A DNA stretch of 64,000 nucleotides from Pseudopyrenochaeta lycopersici (lineage: Eukaryota > Ascomycota > Dothideomycetes > Pleosporales > Pseudopyrenochaetaceae): positions 124,001 to 188,000 of the forward strand of contig NHZP01000047.1 of the NCBI GenBank assembly GCA_003313425.1, read 5' to 3'. Position 1 is the stretch's first letter, and each line of letters begins with the position of its first letter. The notes below the pieces were generated by a model. It made no database searches. It saw only the letters and a list, made by a program, of their open reading frames with translations, and was not told where the DNA came from. The translations under genes and the position numbers were made by a program. Shown piece by piece: positions 45,772 through 56,257 of the stretch.

Positions 45772-47634
45772 TTAAAAATTCACCACACTAGCTTCTAATA
45801 CACCTTCTGGTCCGATCAATGCCTTCTGGACATCCTCACCCACCGGCTTATCCACACCAAGAATCATAAGAGCTTCATTACTGCCCTTTGTTTGACCATT
45901 CTCGTTCTGTCTCTCCTCCACCTCCTCATCCAGCGGCGCAACATTCATGAACTTGATGTTAACACCCGCCTTACCAAGCAGGTTGCCTACGAACCCGATC
46001 TTACCACAGGAGTCAAAGTTCCTGCAGATCAAGAGTGTACCGCGTGGTACGAATTCACCCTTGAACTTATCGAGACGTGAAATGAAGGGTTTGTTGCCGG
46101 ATACGAAGCCCTGGATAACTTGATCTTCATAGTCTTGGGGTTTCAAGGTACGTGCTGCGGAGGGTGAATTATTGCGCGAAGTATCTCGTGCCTGTGAGAC
46201 TGAACGTGTAGCGCGAGCGCGGAGTGTGATGAAAGATGAATATGGTTTGTCTTCAACATTTTCGCGGGATCGCTGCTCGTTGATCAGGATACCCCGTTCC
46301 TTAGCGAGGATCTCGGCATTAACAATGTTGATGTTGAGGCCGTCACTTGAGGTGATTGGAGTTAGCAGACCCTTAACAAGAGCAGCGAAAAGCGGTTTCG
46401 TTGTGTTGATTGTGGCGAGCTTTCCTTCGTAGGTGATGTCGAAGGTAGTACGGAAAGATTCAATCTTGACTGAAGAGTAATGCTGCGTGTAAAGGGAGCC
46501 CATTTTTTCGACCAGACTGATATAAGGTTGCAGAGTGCGGTATTCGTCGGGCAGGACTATGGGCGCGTTTACTGCTGAGCGAGGAAGTTCGCCTGAAAGA
46601 ATTGACACCACCTGCTCGCACACATCGATTGATACATTCTCCTGGGCTTCTTTCGTTGATGCTCCAAGATGGGGCGTGGCAACGACTTTTGGATGAGCAA
46701 TCAAACGGCTTGCTGACGATTCAGGTTTCGGTGGTTCTGAAGTGAAAACATCAATACCAGCTCCAGCGATGGTACCAGCGTCTAGTGCTTCTACGAGTGC
46801 ATCCTCGTCGATCATCCCACCTCTTGCAACATTTAGAATCCTTGCCGTGGGTTTCATTGTTGCCAATTCAGCCTTTCCAATCATGCCCTTAGTCGACGCA
46901 ATGAGTGGTGTGTGAAGGGTCAAGAAGTCGGCCTCCTTTAGGAGTTCTGCAAGGCTCGTTCGAAGGGTGACTGAGGCGGCCGCCGCCAAGTTTGGATTTG
47001 CATATGGGTCGTATGCAATCAAGCGCATACCGAGGCCGTTGGCGATACGCGCTACTGTGAGACCAACTGAAATACGTTGAGCAGAAGCATGTGTTGATGG
47101 GCTAAGAAGACTAACCTTTGCCCAAACCAACAATAGCGAGCGTCTTGCCCTTCGCTTCGACACCTACAAGCCGGCTTCGTTCCCACTTGCCAGCCTTGAT
47201 ACTCTGTGACGCATCACCGACATTTCGGGCAACAGCCATTAGCACTGTTATTCATTAGTTGACGTGGGGTGAAGGTTCTCGAGCTACCCACGCGCAATAG
47301 TGTGTTCTGCTGCGGCATTGATGTTTCCAGAAGGCGAGTTCACGACAATGATGCCATGGTTAGTGGCGCTTTGTACATCGACATTGTCAACACCAACGCC
47401 CGCTCGAGCAACGACTCTGAGCTTCTTGGCCGCGTTCAAAAGATCTGCAGTCACCTGGGTCTCTGAGCGGACGATGAGTGCCTCATAGTCCCCAATGATG
47501 TCCTTGAGCTGCTCTGGGCTTAGGCCTTTCTTCTCGTCTACATCAAACTGGTCTCGGAGAAGCGCTAAACCATCTGGTGACACCTTCTCTGGTATGAGAA
47601 CCTTGGGTTTCGTGTTGTGTATGAGAATGGCCAT
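45772..47634 (-). CDS. D-3-phosphoglycerate dehydrogenase
   Basis: First step of serine synthesis: 3-phosphoglycerate plus NAD+ to 3-phosphohydroxypyruvate; cytosolic. There are three exons, 47634-47292, 47244-47116 and 47066-45772, giving 588 aa. The first splice yields AAEHTIALLMAVARN and the second yields VGLGKVGLTVARIANGLGM, both textbook sequences, the latter being the NAD-binding glycine loop. The substrate and catalytic segments are ARAGVGVDNVD, NVARGGMIDEDALVEAL and ATPHLGAST, with the expected Arg, Glu and His. The C-terminus has an intervening domain and an ACT domain (about 505-588) that in this family can mediate serine or other feedback. A Ser/Arg-rich insert (ATRSVSQARDTSRNNSPS) near residue 440 is probably a disordered loop. 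The first donor GTGGGT is weak but gives the only correct join. Confidence 0.96.
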
Positions 47635-48171
47635 CCTGTGTGGTTGTATTGTTGGAACTGGACTGGAGAAATTTCTCGCTGTGGAAGCTAAAGGTGGCTT
47701 TGGAGAGGGACTTAAATTAGTTTAATCTGATGCACAAACAACCCTGGGCCGCTATCGGACTCCCGCCATGAGGGTGCGTCAGAAGCCATTGTGAGATGAG
47801 GGCTTACTTGTTCCGGCCACAAGTGCCCCGCACTAACTACCCCACGATTGAACCCCCCACTGAGAAAGGATTGCAACCCAAAGAACACAGCCACTGACGT
47901 ACCATGCACGTCAATTCGCTCCGATAGGTGAGAAAGGTACATGGCAATAAAGGCAGGGTACAGGATGATCAACGAAGTTTTGTGAATCGCAATAGCATTT
48001 GTTGTATTCTTTTCATGGTGTCGTCTATACAGAGAAGCTTAGCACGGTACTATGATGTGCATAGGGTGTGGAGCGCCGGTAGCTACATCTGGTGTGGTCA
48101 ACATCTATTGGAGGCTGAGTATATGGTGGGTGGGATGTCCGCAGCATGCGCGGGTAGCCGACGGCGCGCAA
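47635..48171. other. Intergenic, PGDH promoter and glyoxalase 3' region
   Basis: 537 bp between minus-strand genes with only short unsupported frames. If the last intron of the glyoxalase gene is not used, its coding region would extend down to 48098. Confidence 0.4.
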
Positions 48172-49512
48172 TTACACATTCTGTAAGTGAAGGCACCATG
48201 TAAGTATAGTGTCTTAGAAGTAGTTCGAGCGCTAAACTTACGCTACGTATCTTGAACTTCTCGTTCTGTACAACCTCAATCCAATAGCCGTCGGGGTCTG
48301 CAAACATCAATATTGATCACGCTCCCACATAAGAATGGACACGTACCTAACACGAATGCGATGTTCTTCATGCGCCCATCGGTAAGCCGCTTCTTCCATG
48401 TCACACCTTGCTCTTCGAATCGAGCACAAGCTGCGTCTAAATCGTCAACGGAGGCGCAGATGTGGCCAAAGCCTTGCGGCTCGTCGTTTCCGTTGTGATA
48501 TTTGAAGTTTGCATCGTTTTCAGTACCATAGTTCCATGTCAACTCAAGCAAACCCTCATTATCTGCTATAGGGTTGACGCCATTTGCTGTTGTCTCGGGC
48601 GCGTCCGGCCCGTACCCCAGAAAGTATAGATTGAAACTGGCATTTGGATTCTCTGATGTGCGTTTGAGTTTCATTCCCATGATATCCTGGTAAAACTTGA
48701 GTGAAGCATCCTTGTCTTTGACACGAATCATGGTGTGGTTCTGCTTGTGTTAGTCTCACATATGATGGCGCATAAACATAGCTCTCACCATGCGATATGT
48801 GCTTGTATCAGTATCCTTGACGCTCTCAGTCTCCTCCAGCGGCTTCTGCCCGATCACCTCAATCCAGTACCCATCTGGGTCTAGCACAAATGCAATATGA
48901 CGCATCCGACCATCAGTAAGTTTCTTTTGAAACTTGTAGCCAGCATCCTCTAGTCGCTGGCAAGCAGCCTGAATGTTATCAACTGAGATGCAAAGATGGC
49001 CAAAGCCTTTGTATGGCTCCGTGTTGCCATTTGTGATTTTGTAATTCGCGTCATCTTCAGTTCCGTAATTATGTGTCAGCTCAACGATGCCCTCGCGATC
49101 TGATCGATGATTGCCGTGTGATACTGCCTTTGGGCTATCGTAAGCGAGGAAGTAGAGGTCGAATTTGGCGTCAGGATTCGGCAGCTTGTCGATAACCTTC
49201 ATGCCCAAGAATTCGTAGAATGCGATAGATCGCTTCGGATCCTTGACGCGTATCCTAGAATCGGTCAAAGACTTGGCCAACAGCTTCGTAGCCATGAAAC
49301 CAAAGACACAGGGTTGCTCACATAGAATGATTAAGCTTGTACTTTGTTGGGTCGGTAGCCATGGTTGCTAGCGCTCGAGTGAGTTTGAAAGAACTGTTAT
49401 CGAACTGTGGGAATCGAGATGTAGAAGAAAAGCTTATCCTAGATGCTTTGAACAGAATTGGTCGCAGGAAGAGCATCAATGGAGCTATTCTGGAAGCTGA
49501 GGAGAAGCACAT
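48172..49512 (-). CDS. Glyoxalase I (lactoylglutathione lyase), two-domain fungal type
   Basis: Converts the methylglyoxal-glutathione hemithioacetal to S-lactoylglutathione. Exons are 49512-49322, 49254-48789, 48740-48347 and 48297-48242, plus a probable 9-nt last exon at 48180-48172. This gives 371 aa from the first ATG, or 321 aa from the ATG at 49362, the size of yeast Glo1. Two tandem glyoxalase folds are visible: NHSMIRVKDPKRSIAFYEFLGMKV with GYWIEVIG, then NHTMIRVKDKDASLKFYQDIMGMKL with DPDGYWIEVV. Each has the GFGH metal/substrate motif. The extra 50 residues of the long form (LFLRPILFKASRISFSSTSRF) look like a mitochondrial presequence, so dual targeting by alternative starts is possible. 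If the terminal intron is retained, the C-terminus gains about 45 residues. Confidence 0.93.
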
Positions 49513-50340
49513 CCGAGCAGCTTGATGACGTTCCACGCCCAATCAACATTTCAAATTACCCCTCGTCTGGATTTAACTCGGCTGTAAGCCTCGTGGAGAA
49601 ATGACCACATTCCGCATTAGCTTGGTGGATTGCTTGAAGTGCCACAACCTCTCCACTTTAGAATGTTTTCAAGCTCATGGCTCTCATGTGGTTCTCTCTG
49701 CTCTCGTGATTGCAGGCGCAAAAGAAGGAACTTGATGCTGCCAGTCGTGCAGAATTCTGTTGCTAGCGGGAACAGGACAACGAAGCGCGGGAATGACCCT
49801 CTCATTTCTTGCATTTGAATGCGTGATATCAGTCAGTTCGACTAGGTATTTTCATTTAGGGCAATTGTTTGTATATGTCAACATTCGCCCAGTGCCAGCA
49901 GTGAAACAGAGCGCGCGAGCACGTGGGGCGGGAAAACAGCTATTCCGATAAGACTTGGTCATAGCTCTGGCCGCCTGGCAGTGTTGTACCTCGAACAAGA
50001 TCATGCCCAGCGCCTCTAGACGGACACCCTCTCCTGTCACAACCTACCTGTTCACTTCGTGTTTAGCCCAAACTGCTGTGTTCTCTTCCGCTCACTAGCC
50101 AGTTGCTTTCGCGTCATTTCAACGACAAGACCTGGAACAGTGAAGGGTTTCTCTCGGTAACAACCATCTACCAGGTACGCGGGTCCTCTCACTCCACACA
50201 AATCAATCATACCCCCTTCAATCACAGCATGTATTCGGCATAATTTTATAATGCATTTCAAGCACTATTGGTTTATTTTTGCGGGTCCAGTTCCGATATT
50301 GAATCACGCGCTAATCATGTAAGCGATCACAGACAGATCC
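49513..50340. other. Intergenic, divergent promoter of glyoxalase and roadblock-like genes
   Basis: 828 bp between head-to-head genes. Overlapping short frames on both strands lack domains. No gene supported. Confidence 0.4.
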
Positions 50341-51055
50341 ATGATCAACATCTCCAAAGTGAGCGAATGGCTCAGCCAGAATTCCAATGAGCAACTCTAT
50401 CCGAGGCTCTTGTAAGATGCAAACATGGTCTTCAGCCTTGGCAAACACTAATGTAAATAGCCTGATGTCACCGAACGGCACATTACTAGCCTACTCAAAG
50501 CCTGTAGACATCAAGGAGCTTCGTGATCAAGCGGCACTTATCTCTATTGTGTGGAAAGATCATTGCAACGGTCGGCAAAAGCTACCTCTACGGGCGGATT
50601 CAGTTCAAGAACCTTCGTTAAAGCCTGCCTTGGAGACACTGACTGTCGAAACAGAGGCTTGCAACATCATAGTTCGCCTTCTACAACCGGAACTACTCTT
50701 GGTACTGGTTGGAAACATACCTCCAAAGAAGAAGCAACAGTTCCGGATCACCCCTGAAGGTTATGGCGACCGGCGGTATCCGGATGCAGGAGTTGATCTC
50801 TCGCGTCCCAACTCAAGCCTATATCTTCACCAGGGCAGCCTTGCCGCCGAAAATACCATCCCTGCTATGAATGAAGGAAATGTCACCAAGGGAAAGGCAC
50901 CCTCTATTACCAGCAATATGAGCCAACTTGAGAAAGATATTAGAACCGGCACGCTCCACGTTCAGCGAAAGAGACTCGACGCCCTAGCACACTATATTTT
51001 GAAAGATTTCGAAGATACAGGCTTTCTCATGCCAGCAGACTCAGACCTCCAGTAG
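50341..51055 (+). CDS. Roadblock/LAMTOR-like small protein (tentative)
   Basis: Two exons, 50341-50411 and 50461-51055, giving 221 aa, joined across a 49-nt intron with a good CACTAATG branch site. The N-terminal part (QLYPRLLF-LMSPNGTLLAYSKP, then ELRDQAALISIVWKDH) resembles the first strand-helix unit of roadblock/LC7 proteins such as LAMTOR/Ego subunits, which form GTPase scaffolds at the lysosome or vacuole. A later hydrophobic strand (CNIIVRLLQPELLLVLVGNIPP) fits the same fold. The tail is polar. An unspliced start at 50417 (MQTWSSALANT) is also open and cannot be excluded. Family assignment is by shape and partial resemblance only. Confidence 0.5.
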
Positions 51056-52804
51056 GCTCAAATGGCCTATGCACCAATTTATACCAGTGTGGTTAGTCAA
51101 GCAGATGTTGTTTCAACAGTCGGCCAAGTCAAGATTAAGCCAGTGGAGACATCAGAGAATTTACCAGCCAAAAGGTCAGCAATGCTAGCACACCTCAATA
51201 CTTCCGTGTCGGGTATCCAAGAATTCCATGCTCACCATTCATCCTCCCGATAATAAAGACAAACAGGCCCGTCTCGCACGAGCAGTTGATCGATATCATT
51301 CTCTTACCGGCAGACTAATCGCTCGACAAGTCAAATGGGACGACTCGTGGTCATGTGTCATTTGTAATTGCTCCTGCGAGGACGGTGCACAAGGCGCGCC
51401 CAGCCGTCCAGACAACCTGACGAGTCTCCTGAAAGGTCAGCGTCAATAGCGAGATGTTTCTGCACCGGCTCAAAAAGATTGCGATTAGCAATAATAGCCT
51501 TGGCTATTATTATTGCACGTCTAATCATCCGTTAAGCCTGTCGCTGCGACAGAATTAAGGCTTCATTGGGAAAACACAAAATTTGGAAGATATGGGGCAA
51601 GTGCATGACGCGTCAGCAGCGGCGTAAAAACGAAGGACTCAGAATTGTTTGTGAGAGTAATAATGGGAGTCTATAAACTTGAATATCTCCTTCGACTGTA
51701 CGTATGCACCGCTTTGAGCCAGACTACATCATGATATCAGACGCTGCAACAGCGGCGTGGCGCGGCGCGTTCACAACATGTGAGAAACAATCACAACCAT
51801 AACTCGCCGAGAGCGGAGACTTTCCTTCTACAGCGATGAAAAGCAGTGGGTTGTGTTGCCCGACATCATTTCTGTGCACGAGTCAGACCGCCTAAACAAG
51901 AAGCTAGTGTTTTAAGCGCATCGTATGCTACATGCATGGTTCGTGGGCCTATGCTAGTGGTCTCAGGTGCTGTAAGCCGTACGTTGTCATCAATCTGTAA
52001 TGCACTATGCATTGCAATCTTAGATATACAGGAGAATTAAGCCCGTTGTCAAACCCTGTGATCCGCTTAACGGATTCTCAAGCTTGCCAGAACGTTTTGC
52101 TGGAGCTCGAATCTACACACAACAACGTCAAGGAAGCATTGAACGATCCATCATCATGATGAAGCTATCAGCATGTGGTGGATTATTGCGGAGGTGTATA
52201 GTCTAAGTAAGATAAGAAACGCGCCCTTGGAGTGCAAGCTGTACCAGTTAGAAGGGCCGATGCTTTCCTAAGTCAAACCGCCTTCTTGAATTGGGTCAAG
52301 TAACTTTTATTCTCAAAATTTAGATCCAAATATGCCTTGATGCCTTGATGCCTATTCTTATAGAGAGCTTCTCTCGAAGGTTAGTCGGGATCTTGATCAG
52401 ATGGTCAACACAGTCGTCAAGTAGGAGACGGAGACGCTTGCTCAGCGTCCATTACGTGCCGACGCTCTACGATTTACGAAGGCCATCAATCGTAGATTTC
52501 CAGTATAGTATTCAATTGGAGAATTGGTATCACGATATCGACGAGGTGAGATAGTCTTGAGCACGTGCATACGGGTCCCGGTTGCACTTTCTCTATTGAC
52601 GTCATTCTTACCAACCAGCTCCAATGCGCGGCATCAATTCATCATCGTCTTCCATTGCCGATTCAATTCTCACTTGTTGCCATCTACACAAATTGTCTCG
52701 CATCATAAAATCAATTATACCGTTCAGGCTTTCTCAGTCTTAAGGATTCAATTGCAAATCGCCGTCACCAATATTCCGAACGCTCAATATCGTCGCGCAC
52801 AATC
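51056..52804. other. Intergenic, 1.7 kb, with hairpin cluster
   Basis: No supported gene. Short frames at 51062-51253 and 51228-51449 directly follow the previous gene and could be 3' UTR. The notable content is the pair of inverted repeats at 51483-51552, listed separately. Confidence 0.4.
51483..51552. repeat. Two adjacent inverted repeats
   Basis: 51483-51526 reads GATTAG CAATAATAGCC TT GGCTATTATTATTG ... CTAATC, a long imperfect hairpin with one 3-nt slip and a short bulge before the outer arm. 51538-51552 (CTGTCGC T GCGACAG) is a perfect 7-bp inverted repeat. Together they may be a structured 3' region or part of a degenerate miniature element. Confidence 0.45.
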
Positions 52805-53215
52805 ATGTTTCGCTACCAGCCATTACGCATACTCCAACGCACGACATTTTGTGCTGCGACCACCTCTCCACGGAGTCGCTTCCTGTCAAACACACCTATC
52901 CGTGCCGCATCAAAGGACTCGCAAAACAAAGACTCCCTGAACCCTCGCTCGACTGAATACTCAAAGTCAGGCTCTGACGATGCAGCCGCAAGCTCAGACG
53001 CCGCTTTCAACCCGAACAAAACCAGTCCGGAGGAGGCGGAGGCAACTGCTGAGCGCGAAGCTGGTGGAGCGAAGAACAGTTTAAATGTCAGCCCGGGCAA
53101 TGAGGCCATCAGCGAACCAAACGATCCTGAAGTTGGAGGGTCAGGAGGAGCTCCTGAAAAGAGCTCGAGTGGTGGTGGTAGTGCGCCAAAGTCTGGGGGC
53201 AGCGAGAGTGGTTGA
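52805..53215 (+). CDS. Small disordered protein with mitochondrial-type presequence (A)
   Basis: 136 aa, intronless. The N-terminus MFRYQPLRILQRTTFCAATT followed by RSRFLSNTPIRAASKD is rich in Arg, Ser and Thr with no acids, and the R-FLSN step resembles a processing site. The remainder is strongly disordered: repeated Ser/Ala/Gly/Glu, an SLNVSPGNEAISEPNDPEVGG segment and a Gly/Ser-rich tail (SSGGGSAPKSGGS). I recognise the type from other ascomycetes but not a function. It stands next to a second short presequence-bearing protein on the same strand. Confidence 0.66.
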   Translation: MFRYQPLRILQRTTFCAATTSPRSRFLSNTPIRAASKDSQNKDSLNPRSTEYSKSGSDDAAASSDAAFNPNKTSPEEAEATAEREAGGAKNSLNVSPGNEAISEPNDPEVGGSGGAPEKSSSGGGSAPKSGGSESG

Positions 53216-53730
53216 GGCGGCCGAGATACTTTGCTTTCAACGAAGCGTCAGGGAGGACACAATAAGGAATAATGTGCAGAGCGTGATGAGGGGCATTGTC
53301 CATTCCAGGCGCACATTGGGCATGACAGCGTCATTGTATAGAGCGATATTATTCTTCGTTTTTATAAAACATGCATTATTCAGGAGTGTTACTCTCCATC
53401 TCGTACCGCTTCTATGAGGGTTCATGTAGAGCGTATTGCAGCCACATCTACCACTGGTCCACAATAATTATGATCAACCTAAAAGCTGCACCTGAGCCAC
53501 AAATTCTCGAGCATCCGTTTCCTTATGAGCTCTTAGTGTGCCAAAGGCGGTGGAGAAGCTGTCGAAGAGATGACGTCAGGCCAATGACGCTGTTCCTCGC
53601 GATAATAGAATACTCACTCTTGCACTCTAACAACCTGAATCTTTCCCGTACAGTCCAATCAGTTATCTACAGCTTCGGAAACATATACATTGCACAAGAA
53701 GGCCTTCGCTTCAATACTCATTCTATCACG
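53216..53730. other. Intergenic between two small mitochondrial-type genes
   Basis: 515 bp containing the 3' region of the first gene and the promoter of the second. The open frame at 53371-54039 runs through this stretch, but only its last 102 codons, from the ATG at 53731, look coding. Confidence 0.4.
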
Positions 53731-54039
53731 ATGTCTCGTACATTCCTAACTACACTGCGCCTCCGTGCTCCCGTTAATGTTCGCACACATCGCAGTCTCT
53801 CTACTACGACCCGCCTTCTCATCAAGGAAGATGCAGACCGTACACCTGAACAAGTCGAGAAGTCAAAGCAAGAGCAGTTGAAGGAGCAAAAGGATGGAAA
53901 GGGACGATGGCGTGAGGATCTAGCAAGCCACGGTGAAAGCAACATTGCCGCAGACAGAGAGAAGGTCCATGATCACCAGAGTCATATGGGAAAGCTGCAA
54001 CAGGAAACTAAAGAGAAGGGTGAGAAGGGTGAAATTTGA
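53731..54039 (+). CDS. Small charged protein with mitochondrial-type presequence (B)
   Basis: 102 aa, intronless. I chose the internal ATG at 53731 (context CACGATGTC) because the presequence-like stretch MSRTFLTTLRLRAPVNVR starts there. The upstream in-frame sequence has no such character. After a possible cleavage region (SLSTTTRLLIKED) the protein is a highly charged, Lys/Glu/Gln-rich helix former (EQVEKSKQEQLKEQKDGKGR, then HGESNIAADREKVHDHQSH). This composition recalls LEA-like or stress-type mitochondrial proteins. No catalytic motif. Function unknown. Confidence 0.66.
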   Translation: MSRTFLTTLRLRAPVNVRTHRSLSTTTRLLIKEDADRTPEQVEKSKQEQLKEQKDGKGRWREDLASHGESNIAADREKVHDHQSHMGKLQQETKEKGEKGEI

Positions 54040-55684
54040 GAGCAAGTAATACGACAGGCGAAAGTACCTTGCTAGGAGAGCATGTGGTGAAGGAACTATG
54101 CATACCCGGAGGCGAAGTACAAGATTGGGCATGGACACACATAGACTGGTCTCGTCTTCATGACACACATGGGCACATCGCTAGTTTGCGATACCCACAA
54201 AGCAGCTTCCAAGCCAGACTTCCAAATGCTTCAATGACGCGCAAGTCCTTTCAAAATCCAGGTTCCATCATGAGGCGTCATGCGCACCTTTACGCGCAGC
54301 TTTCTAAACGTAACAGGCTAAGACGAGATTGAATCGTTCGGTTCTTCCGTGTGCATGCTTCCAAATAATGTTTTACTTCTTTTTTTCTCATCACCAAAAC
54401 CGCAGGCCTCTAACTCGGCACTCAGGTTTCGTTTGTAGACTGTTGACGATGTCGAATGTACATGGCACTCATCTAGGGGCATAGTCAGCAAATACAGGAA
54501 TTTGAATAGGTAAAGCTATGGGCAATGTGCTACTATTATTATCCTCCAGCCTACCAAGTGCGGCCTTTCGCACATTCCTGCCAAGCCATACTACACTGCG
54601 CTTACGCTAAGCGCTAAAGTTGGCCTAAACCCCATCTAGCTATCCCGACGTGAATGATATGCTATTGTCATTTTTTAGCTGTCTTTCCAAAAGTTAGACA
54701 TTGTGTGCAACAACTGATCCCGTCTAGCGAATGACTTTTAACGGAGGTGGCGACCTAAAGATTACGAGCATAGTAATGTGGCTATGGCCATTATTGGTGG
54801 CGACCTGAACGACTCCAGCTCCAATGTATCTCGAGAGAACATGGACCCGAAGACAAAAGATCTAGTCCTAGCCGCATGTGCGAAAGCTATGTAGAGCGTA
54901 TTCTATTTAACATTCTACGCTTACACGGTAGCTTGCTGCTAGCAAAAACGACTTTCCAATATTATAGTACGTGCCTATATAAGTGAGCTGAGACATAAGG
55001 CGAGCACAGGCTATACACAGTAATTACTACGAAATCTCAACGAACTCAGAAGCGCAGGAGATAGAAATTGGGCGGGACGATGGTAGAGAAGTTCCTAGAA
55101 AATCAGTGGATTGTGAATCATACTGTACTGCCACAATAATTTGCCTCTGGTTGCCGAAACAATTCACACATACTCTTCCAGGGTAGATTAATATAAAAAG
55201 GGTGTTGCGCGAGATCCCCGAACAATACCCAGCGCAATGGCGAACTTGCAAAAGTTTATCAGGAGGCTCGTCATCTTGCATGCCCCATGCTCTTGGCATT
55301 AAATGAACCGGAGAATCTCATATGCGATTTATGAAATTTTCCTTTGCTAAGGTTGCTGCTGTTACAACCTTTTCGGGAGGCATCCCGAGGTGGTGGGGTT
55401 CGATTGTCCCAAACCGGAAACCTTTTGCGGCTCCGCAATGGGAACCCACAATACCTTCAGGAGCCGTGCGATTGCACCATGCCTCCGCAATAAATTCTCG
55501 CGCTAAGGGATGTCAATTGGTTTCCCAGTCCGGTGAGGGGACCGCAACTTGGCGAGGTGCAAAGACATTGGATATGTATATAGTCTGACGGTGGACGGAT
55601 AGTTGGATCCTCAACACAGCAGCCCGCACCCACCAATCAATTTACTTTCCGACCAGAAGAGCTTCCAAATTCCAGTGAATAAAA
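54040..55684. other. Intergenic, 1.6 kb
   Basis: No supported gene. An 11-bp direct repeat (GGTGGCGACCT) occurs at 54746-54756 and 54796-54806, exactly 50 bp apart. Short frames at 55027-55299 and 55322-55588 have no domain. Confidence 0.4.
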
Positions 55685-56257
55685 ATGCCATCTCTTCACC
55701 CCACAATCGATAATGGTATCGCCAAAGGCGACGCGAACTTTCCCGGCGGCAAATTGTACTGTCACTGTCCATCCAACAAAGTAGAGGTGACCCTCGCCAG
55801 TAATGTTGCACACAACCACGTATGCGGCTGCTCGAAGTGCTGGAAACCCAAAGGCTCTTTATTCTCTGTCGTCGGCGTAATCCCCGTGGACAAAGTCTCC
55901 GTTACCGCCAACGCTGACAAGCTCCACATCATCGACTCCTCGGCGGCTATTCAACGCAACGCCTGCAAGCAGTGTGGCGTCCATATTTTCGGCCGTATCG
56001 TCAACGATCATCCATTCAAAGGCTTGGACTTTGTGCACACGGAATTGAGCGACAGCAAGGGATGGCAGGAGCCCCAATTCGCAGCATTCGTGAGCAGTAT
56101 CATTGAGCAAGGTTTCCATCCAGGTGGTATGGATGGCATTAGGGAAAAGCTCAGGAGCGTTGGACTGCAGACGTATGATGTATTGAACCCGCCATTGATG
56201 GATCTGATAGCGACATATACGGCACAAAAGAGTGGAAGATTACCTGCTAAGCTGTAA
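55685..56257 (+). CDS. GFA-family protein, S-(hydroxymethyl)glutathione synthase-like
   Basis: 190 aa, intronless, the family's usual length. GFA proteins bind zinc and promote condensation of formaldehyde with glutathione, feeding S-hydroxymethylglutathione dehydrogenase. Zinc-ligand cysteines are visible in [20 protein letters not shown] and [13 protein letters not shown], the three Cys clusters of the family. The N-terminus [20 protein letters not shown] and the closing [23 protein letters not shown] fit the dedicated formaldehyde-active subgroup rather than the broader GFA superfamily. The start ATG follows an A-rich context (AAAAATG). Confidence 0.9.
   Translation: MPSLHPTIDNGIAKGDANFPGGKLYCHCPSNKVEVTLASNVAHNHVCGCSKCWKPKGSLFSVVGVIPVDKVSVTANADKLHIIDSSAAIQRNACKQCGVHIFGRIVNDHPFKGLDFVHTELSDSKGWQEPQFAAFVSSIIEQGFHPGGMDGIREKLRSVGLQTYDVLNPPLMDLIATYTAQKSGRLPAKL

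Noticed and set aside
53371..53730. Upstream in-frame extension of the small protein at 53731
   Set aside because: Composition is non-coding in character, and the presequence-like start with good context is at 53731.
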